A stretch of 64,000 nt of DNA from Notamacropus eugenii. Its lineage: Eukaryota > Chordata > Mammalia > Diprotodontia > Macropodidae. Positions within the stretch are counted from its first letter, which is position 1. Every line of letters begins with the position of its first letter. The notes below the pieces were generated by a model that worked only from the letters and a program-made list of their open reading frames with translations, searched no databases and was not told where the DNA came from. The translations under genes and the position numbers were made by a program. This document shows, piece by piece, positions 37,001-49,000 of the stretch. The stretch lies in assembly GCF_028372415.1 (NCBI RefSeq), contig NC_092872.1, positions 9,740,001 through 9,804,000 of the forward strand. The letters are read 5' to 3'.

Positions 37001-40000
37001 AAAAAAATGAGGAACAGAAATAAGAGTTATACGAAAAAAAATCATGAAAAAAAGAGTCAACAGCTTGGTAAAGGAGGAACAAAAAATGTTGAAGAAAATA
37101 ATACCTTAAAAAACAGAATAGGCAAAATGGAAAAAGAGGCACAAAAATCAAATATAAAGAATACCTTGAAAAACAGAATTCACCAAATGGAAAAGAGGTA
37201 CAAAAATTCTCTGAAGAAAAGAACTCTTTAAAAAGCAAAATTGGCCAGACAGAAAAGGAGGGGCAAAAAACCAGAATTGGGCAAGTAGAGACTAATGACT
37301 TTATGAAACATCAAGAAACAACAAAACAAAATCAAAAGAATGAAAAATGTGAAATATCTCACTAGAAAAACAACTGACCTGGAAAATAAATCCAGGAAAG
37401 ATAATTTAAGAATTATTGGATGACCTGAATGTCACAATCAAAAAAAAGGGCCTACGCATCATTTTCCAAGAAATTATCAAGGAAAACTGCTCTGATATTC
37501 AGAACCTGAAGGCATAACAGAAATTGAAAGAATCCCCCAATCACCTCCTGAAAGAGATCCCAAAATGAAATTCTCAGGAATATGTCAAATTCCAGAACTC
37601 ACAGGTCAAGGAGAAAACACTGCAAGCAGCCAAAAAGAAACAATTACAATATCATGCAGCCATACTCAGGATAACATAAGATTTAGCAGTTTCTACATTA
37701 AAGGAGAAGAGCACTTAGAATACGATAGTTCTGGAAGGCAAAAGAGCTAGAATTACAATCAAAAATCATTTACCCAACAAAACTGAGGTATAATCCTTCA
37801 GGTGAAAAAATAGATATTCAAAGAAATAAAGGACTTTCAAGCATCCCTGATGAAAAGACCAGAACTGAATAGAAAATTTGACTTTCAAATACAAGACTCA
37901 ACAGAAATATAAAAAGGTAAACAGGAGAGAGAATCATAAGGGACTGGATAAGGTTAAACTGTTTACATTCCTGTATGGGAAAATGATACTTGTAACTCCT
38001 AAAAACCTTCTCATCATTAGGGCAGTTAGAAGGAGTATACATAGACAGAGGGCAAGGGTGGGAGTTGAATATGATGGGATGAATCTTTTAAAAAAATAAA
38101 AATAAAGAGTAAGAAAGAGGAATGCACTGGGAGAAGAAAGAAGGGAGAGGTAGAATGGGGTAAATTATCTCACAGAAAAGAGGCATAAAAGAGCTTTTAA
38201 GTGGAGGGCAACATGGAGGATTGTCTGGAAGAGTATATGAACCTTACTATCATCATCAGAATTGGTTCAAAGAAGGAATAACATACACACTCAGTTGGGT
38301 ATAGAAATCTATTTTACCATATAGGAAAGTAGGAGGGGAAGGGGATAAAGTGAGGGGGGACGTATAGAGGTGGGTAGATAGATAGAGGTAAAAGAAACAA
38401 AACACTTTTGAGAATGGACAGGATAGAAGAAAGCGAGAGTAGGATAAACAAAGGAAAACAGGATTAGGGGAAATATATAGTTAGTAACCATAACTGAAAA
38501 AAATTTTACACCATTTCTCTGATAAAGACCTCATTTCTCAAATATATAGAGAACTGAATCAAATTTATAGAAATAAAGGCCATTCCTCAATTGATAAATG
38601 GCCAAAGGATATGAACAGGCAGTTTTCAGATGAAGAAATCAATGCTATCTCTAGTCATATGAAAAAAAAATGCTTTAAATCACCATAGATTTGAGAAATG
38701 CAAATTAAAACAACTCTGAGCTACCAACCTACTCCTATCAGATTGGTTAATATGACAGAAAAGGAAAAAAACAAATGTTGGCGGGGATATGGGAAAACTG
38801 AGCCACTAATACACTGTTAGTGAAGTTTTATACCGATTCAATCACTCTGGGGAGTAATTTGGAACTAAGCCCAAAGGGACGCACGTCCTTTGACTAAGCA
38901 ATACTGCTATCAGGTCTGCAACCCAAAGATAAAAAAGAAAGAAAGAAAAAGGACCTATGTGTTCAAAAATATTTAGAGCTGCTCTTTTTGTGGTGGCAAA
39001 GAACTGGAAATCAAGGGGATGCCCATCACCTGGGGAATGGCTGAATAAATCATGGTAGAGGGTTGTGATGGAATACTGTTGTGCTCTAAGAAATGATGAG
39101 CAGGAGGCTCTCAGAAAAGCCTAGAAAGACTTCCACGATCTGATGCAAAGTGAAATTACCAACATGTACACCACAATGGCAATGCTGCGGGATGTTCAAC
39201 TGGAAATGATTAGCTCTGCTCAGCAACATAATGATCCGAGATCGTTCCGAAGGACTTAAGATGGAAAACATTCTTCATCTTCAGAGAAAGAATGCAGATC
39301 GAAGCAGACTTTTTTCTACTTTCTTTACTATTCTTGTTGGGGTTGGGTTTTTTTTTATCTATGTTTCCTTTCACAACATAACTAATATGGAAATATGTTT
39401 TATATAATGGCACAGGGATAACCTATATCAAATGGCTTGCATTCTCAGTAAGGGAGGGTGGGAAGAAGGGGGAGAGAGAGAATTTGGAATTCAAAATTTT
39501 TTTTTAAATTAATGTTTAAATAGTTTTTACATGTAATTGGGGAAAATAAAATATGAAATTCTGAATTTAAACACTGAAAAAAGAGTATTTCCATATACAC
39601 AGAAGAACACAAGAGGATTGTATATGAAACCATGAGTCTCCATTTCATACCACTTATTTTTCCAAAAAAAGTGTATAAATTCCACATATCATATACAAAA
39701 TTACGTACTTTTTTCTAAACTTATCCCCAAACACTTCCTCCTCTATGTTTGTATATATACCCTTCTGATGTACCCCAGTTATGAGGAATTGCAAGTTCTA
39801 CCCCCACTTTGCAACGTTAAATTTAGTGCTAGATAAAATGGTCACCATTATCGCTATAATCTATCACATCTCCACTATTATGGCTGCTATTCTTATGGCT
39901 CAGACTAGTAAGTTGTTATTACATTCCATGCCACAATTTCCTCCCTTCTCAGCTTGCTGCCACAGCCACTGATAATTTCCGGGGAGGAAGCATAATGTGG

Positions 40001-43000
40001 TATGGCCTTAGGCTGCAGCTCCAAAATACAAGGCCAAATGATGCACAGGAGGTCAGACTGTGGATCTGCCACTGGGTGGCACTGGTGCCCAGAATGCCTG
40101 CCACCTGGGTGCCACTTGGACTAACAGCAGACAGAAGGGACCATCAGCAGCTCTCTGGTTCTAAACAGGAAGCCACTCCATGACACCCCCAACAAGGGGT
40201 CATCCAGCCTTTGCTTAAAGACCTCCAGGGCAGGGAAGTCCACGGCCTGCCCCTTCTACTCTGGGACATCACTATCAGTCAGGAAGTCTTTGATTATATT
40301 AAGCATCTTTGGCACTCTGGACCAAGCAGAACAAGTCTGTTCCTCCTTTTCCATGTGACAGCCCTTTGAAGAGCTGAAGAAAACTACCCTTCCTGCCCAC
40401 CTCCACCCCCTCTACCAAGTCTTCTCTTCTTCCATCTAAAATGACCAATTCCCTCAACTGATCCTCCTCCATTATCATCTTAGACCTTTGCCAGTCTGGG
40501 TGTGTTCCTCTATATACTCCATAGCTTTTTAACGTCCTCCCTAAAACCCAGAGATGAATCCAATAACTGGCTAAGTGACCTTTGAAACTGGCCTCAGTTT
40601 CCCCACATGTAAAATGAGAATGTTGGACAGATAATAAAGTTCCTTCCAAGTCCAGACATTCTGCAGTTCTAGATTATAATCCCTTCCTCCAAAATACCCT
40701 CCAGTCTATACAAGTTAACCACCCCATGACCCATAATTCTTGTCTCAAAGGTCCTCACACCTTCTCTGTCCATAAACTCCTAGCCATTGAGGCTCCATCT
40801 CCAAAAGGAAGCTCCCTCACTGATCAGCCTGGCCTAACGAGCATCTACATAGCACTCTAAGCTTTACAAAGTATTTCTCTACAACGAGCCTGTGAATCAT
40901 ATGATATGTAATCTTTGTTACAGATGAGTAAACTGAGGCCCAGGGTGACCCAGGGTCATCTCTGGACTCCAACTCACAGAATCACAAAAGCTCAGAGTTG
41001 GAAGGGACCTCAGAGGACTCCAACGATGATCTAATTCCAATACAATACCTAACAATCCCCCTCTACAATAAATCAAGCTGGATATGCAGCTTTTGCTTGA
41101 AGGTCTCTAGTGAGAAAGGCAAACCACCAGCTCTCAATGCAGTCCATTTCACTTCTGTATAGCACTCAAAGTCAGGCAGCATTTCCTTAATTGAGCTGAA
41201 ATCTGCCTCAACAAAATTCTGCCCATTGCTCCTACTTTTCCCCCACTGGGGCTGAGAAAAGCAAGTCTAGTCCTTCTTGACATGGCAATACTTCAGATAC
41301 TTGAAGACAACATTCATATCTCCCACACCAATGAATGGTTATATTCTATTCTTGTACTTACAAAAATGATTTTTTTAGCCTAAGTGTAAAACCTTACATT
41401 TAAATGTTAAAATCTTAGATCTAGTCCAATGTTATACAAGCCTTAGTTTTTTTTAATCCTGATTTTTTTATTTAGTTGTTTCAGTCATGCCCAACTCTTC
41501 ATGACCCCATTTGAGGTTTTCTTGGCTGAGATACTGGAGTGGTTCCATTTCCTTCTTTAGCTCCTTTTATAGTTGAGAAAACTGAGGCAAACAAGGTTAA
41601 GCGATCTGCCCAGAGACCCACAGCTAGCTAGCATCTGAGGCCAGATTTGAACTCAGGAAGATGAATCTTTCTGACTTTAGATTCAGCACTCTTATCCACT
41701 GTGCTACCTAGCTGCCCCAATACATTATCCTGACACATTCATTTAACATGTTAGAGGGCCTTCTCAACTTTGTGTCCTTAGAAAACTTAAGAAACAGGCC
41801 ATCTAGGTTTTTATCCAGTAACTTTTAAAATACTAAAATGCATAGGATAGATCCCTGGGGCACTCTGCTGGAGACTTCCATATCAAACCACTGTTCTAGC
41901 CATTCAACCAATAGGAAACTACATAACTGGACTGTCATTTAAGCCATATTTATACTTCTTTTCAATAAGAACATCAAATCCTTTACATAATGTTACACTA
42001 AAATCTTGGTAACCTTTATATATTGCAGTTCCTTGATCTTTATTTAATGAGTTCCTCAGGCCGGGCCAGGCAGGACCTGCTAGTGCTTGAGGAAGCCATC
42101 ATGATCAATATTTTTTCTGGATATTCATCAGTCATCACTTTCAAAACATATCCAAGAAATTTTCCAGGAATCCAAGTCATGTTTGTTCACCCAAAGTTTG
42201 CAGGCTATACTCTTCCTAATTTTGAAAAATGCAGCATTTTTTACTCTCCTGGTCCTGTGGCACATCTGTTCTTCATGGTCTTTCAAAAATCACTGAATGA
42301 GACTTGGCAATCATCTGCCCCTCTCTACGGTGCCCTGGAATGTAGCACATCTGGCCTCATGACTTGAACAGCAGTTCAAATGAGTGTCTTACCCCCTTGG
42401 GGCTTCATTTCTGTTTTATCCTTTCCAGTTCATAGACTATTCAGCACACAAAGTGGAAGCAAAAGAGAAGGTGAGCAGTCTTGCATCATCTACACTCTAC
42501 ATTATCCCTGGGTCATCAAAAAATTCAACACAATTGTCATCAGTGCCTTTCTGTAGGCCACAGAGCAGGCCTCTCTGCAGGCCTTTCTCTCTGCAGGCTG
42601 CAGCACAGGCCTCTCTGACTTTTCCCTTTCCTCAGACGTGGCTTTTCAAAAAAAACACCACCTTTTGCTGTTGTTATCCTTTCCTTGCCAACCTCAGCAC
42701 ATCCTCTATTACCTCAACTTGTTTCCGTTGTCTGCACACACCTTTCAGAAATCTAAGTGGATTAAGGAGGTCCTTGTGAGTCTGTCAGCCTCTCTAGATA
42801 CCTTCCCCTTTCCTCCTCATGTTGGCCTTTCTCTGGGCTTCCCCACTAGACCATGCTGTTTCTCCTACAGCAGCTATCTGGAATTCACATTTTAAGCACA
42901 GAGTGAAGGAAATTTAGGTGCATGCTGAGGGTTGTCTCTAGGTATTGGAAGGGCTTTCTTCAAAGCCTTTGTAGACACTTATAAACTAATCAAGGAAATA

Positions 43001-46000
43001 AGAAATTCTCAACTATTGGTTATGATGTAATACGTGCATCTGAGAGATCTAAGGAGGGGAAGGAGGAGATCATTAATAGCTTGGGGAAAACAGAGAGGTA
43101 GCACCTAAACTGAACCTTAAAGGAAGGCAAGGATTTCAACTGGCAGAGGTGGTGACGGAAACTGGCCACTCCAGGGACAGGAGGCGGAATGTGACAGAGA
43201 GGGGCAGGAGGAGAGCCAGAGATGACCATGAGCCTGGCTAGGCTGGAATGGAAGAAGTAAAGAGGAGTTATATGTGACAAGGCTGGAAAAAATACCGTTT
43301 ACGGCCTTTCCGACAGACGGTTGTTCTGACTACATAATCACTTCTAATGTTAGAGAAGTTGTCATGACAGTGCAATAAAAGACCGATGTATTTTTAAGTC
43401 GGAATTTCCAAGTTTGGATCCCTGCTCTGACAACATGACAGATTTGCAAGGGTAGAGAACCTAAGGCCTTGAGGCCAAATGTGGCCCTCTAGGTCCTCAT
43501 GTGAGGCTCTGACTAAGCCCAAACTTCACAGAACAAATCCCCTTAATAAAAGGATTTATTTTGTAAAACGTGGACTCAGTCCAAAGGACTCACCCAAGGA
43601 CCTAGAAAACCACGTGTGGCCTTCAGACTGCAAGTTACCCACCCCTGGATGAGGCTAAAGTCTATAATGAGTTACTCTCTATGGTTCTCACAGCTCATTT
43701 TTAGAAAGTTCTGCCTTGGGAGGCCTCCACATCAAACCACTGGTCCCACCATTCAATCTCTACAATCAGGGAGGAGTTCTCTATGTATTGGTTGATAGAT
43801 TGATTATTCAAGTGTAACTAACTAGCTGAGCCTTAAGAGCCAATTTCAACTTTCCCTAGAGGAAAAGGGGTAAAGAAAAACTGAAGTAGCAAGGCTAATT
43901 GCCACAAAATAAGTCTGTATCAAGGATCTGGTTTAAACAAACAAACATCCTCCTAACCTTGGTTACAAAGCAACCCGCTTCTCCTGGCCACAGCTGGAGA
44001 ACTGACTTTAGGGATCACAAATGGAGACCATGGGAGGAAATGTGAATGGTGCCAAGTAACCCAATCATATTTCACTGAGGAAGACCTATGGCTCCTACCC
44101 CCACATCCTTCCCATTCATCCCCTCTCTGCTTTCAATGCAATGACTTGTCCACACAGACATCATACTTGTGGGGACTATTCCAATAGCCTCCGTACTGGT
44201 CTCCCTGCCTTCTCATGCTGCTCAAATCATCCTGCTAACACAATTACGACCCTGTTACTTCTCTTCTCAAACTGCATGGATTCCATTGTCTAGCAAATAA
44301 AGTATAAACTCCTGATCCTGGCATTTAAGGCTCCCCTCAATCTGGTTCTATTGTACCTTTCTGGCGAATTTCAAACTGTTCCCTTTCACAAGCTTTCCAT
44401 TCCAGTCCACTCTCTGTCTGCTGTTCTCATCCATTCCAGCTTCTCCTAGCTCTACACCTGCCCTCTAATACCTCTGCTTTTAAAGCCCAGTGTTTTCTTC
44501 TTCCTTCTTCACTACCTTCCTGCATCACTACCCGTACCCATCAACTTGCCTTCCCTTGTAACAAACAGGCTCTATAGTTAAACAAAATCAATCTGTGCAG
44601 CAACTACACCTGAAAATACCCTCTCCTCCATGGAGCTTTACTCCCTTCCCTTTCTTAAAAAGAAAATGCTTCTCTCCCCTCTGCCTATGCAACCTTCCCT
44701 GTTCTCTGTGGCCAGCTCCAACCTATCTCCTCTGTTTACACCTTATCCTCGACAAGCCCAGCCCTCCAATGGGGCTCTGAGTCTCTTCTCTGAGTCACCA
44801 GAGTGTTCTCTGCCTGGGCCTGGGTACACAGATGAAGAAGACTGATCACTTCCTTTAAGTATGTGAAGAATTGTCATGTGTTGGAGGGATCACACCTGCT
44901 CTGCTTGGTCACTGAGGCTGGATCAAGGAACAACAGGTGAAAGAGCTACCAGCTTGATAGGAAGAAAGCTTCCTACCACTGGCAGCCCCTCTCCTCGCAC
45001 TTTTCTCACTCTCCCTTAAAGCCTGATTCTTTGTGCACGTGTTGCTCTTTCCCTCATTAAATTAGAAGCTCCTTGAGAGCAAGGTCTATGTCACAGCCAT
45101 CACTGTCACCCCAGGACCCCCACGCTTGGTGTGGCACAATAGTCACCCCTGGAGAACACCTGTGTGAAGAGACGCCGAAGCAAAATGGAGGAACCAGGAG
45201 ACCAACTTGTACAATGACTGTAACAACACAAAGGAAAAAGGCCATGCAAGACTTCAGATCTCCAACTGGTGCGACATCCAATCACAGCTCCACAAGACTG
45301 ATGGGGAAGCATGCTTCTTACCCCTTGGCACAGAGGTGATGATGAGAGGGGCAGGAGGAGGTATCTGCAGACGTAGCCGACACTACGTGCTTTTGCTCAC
45401 CCCTACAGTACTGGTTTGTCACAAGGGAAGGCAAGCTGACAGGCAGTGACAGCCATGCACAAGGAAGAAGTAAAAACAACTTCAAACATCTAAAAATTAC
45501 AGAGGAGAAGAGGAGGACGTTTGGAATGGGGCACCGACTGGCACAGCAGTTTGGTTACTACTTGGATAAACATAACATACATTTTTAAAGGACAGACTGT
45601 GTGCGTGGCAGAGATCTCTGCATGTTCCTCATGCACTGAGATGTTCATGTTCGTCAGGTTCATAATAAAAAAAGAAAATGTAAAAGAAGAAAAAAATCCC
45701 TTGAATGACAGGGCAAGAACAATAAAATGCACAATATACACAATAATAAAGGTCAAATTTTTTTCCAGTGAGAATGAGAAAAAAAAGATCCTTTACTGGG
45801 GCTTGAAAAAGTATTGAGCAGGGGTTGGCCTGGACAATAAGCAGTTTTTTTATAAAAGTAAAAAATAAAGCCTACCCCCCAATCCTCCACCATATACGTC
45901 AGGCCCCCTGTTCCAGGAAGCCTTCCCTGACAGCTCCAGTCCATCCTGGTGTTTCCTTTTTCTGGCTGCTCACAGTACCTACTCTACAACTGGCTCTAGG

Positions 46001-49000
46001 CTGTCTTTGAGTCAGTCCTGGATCAGGCAGTCTTTCACTTTTTTCTCCAACGTCTGTCTGTGAATTCCTTCTCTCCAAAAATTACAACAATATTAACAGT
46101 GACGACAGAACTCATTTCTACAGCCCTCGGACCTTTACAAGGTGCTTTCCTTGAAAATGACCCTGTAAGGTCTGATTGTGTAAGCAAGTCCAGTTCCATT
46201 TAACAGATGATGTAACTGGTCCAGATGGCACAGCTACACGAGAAGAACCCAGGTCTCCTGAATGCACATTCAGTGCTCTTTCTGCTTCACCAAAGTGGCC
46301 TACAATTGTAGTGTCAGTCTGGCCTCACCCTCTCTACCCCCACCCCTGCCCTAGCACAGTTCTGAGTTGGATAAAAAAACTGCTTAAACTGAATCTGAAG
46401 GCACAAGAAGGCCCTGTAAAGGATGATGCCCATGCAAGCCAACAGAGCTAGGGCCAAGCTTGGGCCTTGGCTGTGCCAGGCTGATAAACCGTTAGGGAGG
46501 AGCTGCTCCACACAACAACAGATAAAGGCTGCCCTCTTGCATGTGGTGTTTTCCCTAAAGAACATAAACGTGCAGGGGCTGTTTCCTTGCCTCGGCTGCT
46601 ACGGCAGTGCCTGAGACAAAACAGGCCCTTCATAAAGGCATGACTGCTAAACTCCTGAACTCTGTTAATGCGTGGCCTTCCCCAACATTGAGGGCTGGGG
46701 ATACAGGCTCAGAAATGAAACTGACAACCACTGAGGGACTTAAAATTGGGGGGTAAGAGGGGAAGTGGAGGATGGCCCAATGATGATAATAATGCTTGTA
46801 CAAACTAATGAGCAGGATGACACTGGGAAATCCCAAACACTTGGGGAATATAAAATAAAGGGGGTTGACAAGATAATCTCCAAGGTCCAAACCCAAATCC
46901 TGAGACCCTTGGGGCAGCTCTGTGGTGAAGTGGATAGAGCACTAGGCTTGGGATCAGGAAGACTAAATCTTCAGTCTTTCAAAACAGTTCTCAGGGGGTG
47001 GAGCCAAGATGGCGGAGTAGAAAGACGCACATACACATAGCTCTGAACCCACAACCCATAGAATGGCTACAGGGAAGTAACTCACGGCGAATTCCGCACC
47101 CAGAGGCCACGGAACATTGGAGCGAGGGAGATTTCTGTTCCAGAGAGACCTGCAAACCTCTCGCGGGGGGTCCTTCGCGCTGCGGACTGGGCGCCGGGAC
47201 TGGGAGCTGAGTGCAGCCCTGCCGCGGCCGCGGCACCGAGAGGAAAAGATCCGAGCAGGCTTCACAGACAGGATCTCCAGCGGCCACGCAGGTCCCTCCA
47301 CCCACAGGTGACAGGGGTGGGTGAGAGAGTCTCTTTGGCGGGTCGAGAGGGGAGTGGGGTGCCCCCATAATACAGCCCCCCCCCCCCCCCCCCCCCCCCC
47401 CCGGGAGGTAGAAGCTGAGAGGTGGCTGCAGACAGGGGCTCCCCAAGCGGGCGGGAGCCTGAATCCATTGTGGAAGGTCTGTGCATAAACCCCCTGAGGG
47501 AACTGAGCCTGAGAGGTGGCCCTGCCCCGATCTCAGCACCAGATCATAATCTCATACTGAATAGCAGCCCTGCCCCCGCCAAAAGCCCTGAGGCTGGAAG
47601 CAGCATTTGAATCTCAGACCACAAACACTGGCTGGGAGGATCAGGAGGTGAGGTGGGTGTGAGGAAAATATTCAGAGGTCAAGTCACTGGCTGGGAAAAT
47701 GCCCAGAAAAGGGAAAAGAAATAAGACTATAGAAGGTTACTTTCTTGGCGAACAGGCATTTCCTCCCTTCCTTTCTGATGAGGAAGAACAATGCTTACCA
47801 TCAGGCAAAGACACAGAAATCAAGGCTTCTGTGTCCCAGCCCACCCAATGGGCTCAGGCCATGGAAGAGCTCAAAAAGAATTTTGAAAATCAAGTTAGAG
47901 AGGTGGAGGAAAAGCTGGGAAGAGAAATGAGAGACATGAAGTCAAAGCATGAACAGCAGATCAGCTCCCTGCTAAGGGAGACCCAAAAAAATGTTGAAGA
48001 AATTAACACCTTGAAAACTAGCCTAACTCAATTGGCAAAAGAGGTTCAAAAAGCCAATGAGGAGAAGAATGCTTTCAAAAGCAGAATTAGCCAAATGGAA
48101 AAGGAGATTCAAAAGCTCACTGAAGAAAATAGTTCTTTCAAAATTAGAATGGCACAGATGGAGGCTAATGACTTTATGCAAAACCAAGAAATCACAGAAC
48201 AAAGAGAGAAGAATGGAAAAATGGAAGATAATGTGAAATATCTCATTGGAAAAACAACAGACCTGGAAAATAGATCCAGGAGAGACAATTTAAAAATTAT
48301 GGGACTACCTGAAAGCCATGATCAAAAGAAGAGCCTAGACATCATCTTTCATGAAATTATCAAGGAAAACTGCCCTGAGATTCTAGAACCAGAGGGCAAA
48401 ATAAATATTCAAGGAATCCACAGAACACCGCCTGAAAGAGATCCAAAAAGAGAAACTCCTAGGAACATTGTGGCCAAATTCCAGAGTTCCCAGGTCAAGG
48501 AGAAAATACTGCAGGCAGCTAGAAAGAAACAATTCAAGTATTGTGGAAATACAATCAGGATAACACAAGATCTAGCAGCCTCTACATTAAGGGATCGAAG
48601 GGCATGGAACAGTATATTCCAGAAGTCAAAGGAACTAGGACTAAAACCAAGAATCACCTACCCAGCAAAACTGACTATAATACTTCAGGGGAAAAAATGG
48701 TCTTTCAATGAAATAGAGGATTTTCAAGTATTCTTGATGAAAAGACCAGAGCTGAAAAGAAAATTTGACTTTCAAACACAAGAATGAAGAGAACCATGAA
48801 AAGGTGAACAGCAAAGTGAAGTCATAAGGGACTTACTAAAGCTGAACTGTTTACATTCCTACATGGAAAGACAATATTTGTAACTCTTGAAACATTTCAG
48901 TATCTGGGTACTGGGTGGGATTACACATGCACACACGCTCACATACATAGAGACAGAGTGCACAGAGTGAATTGAATAGGATGGGATCATATCTTTAAAA

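Noticed and set aside
42023..42367. 114-codon plus-strand ORF
   Set aside because: It is antisense to CR1/L3-like LINE ORF2 text, not a host gene.
46911..46995. tRNA gene
   Set aside because: The A- and B-box-like strings belong to tRNA-derived SINEs. No intact cloverleaf tRNA was seen anywhere in the window.
46991..47539. 182-codon minus-strand ORF with a poly-Gly stretch
   Set aside because: Antisense to the HAL1 copy 1 5' UTR; the Gly run is the poly-C tract.
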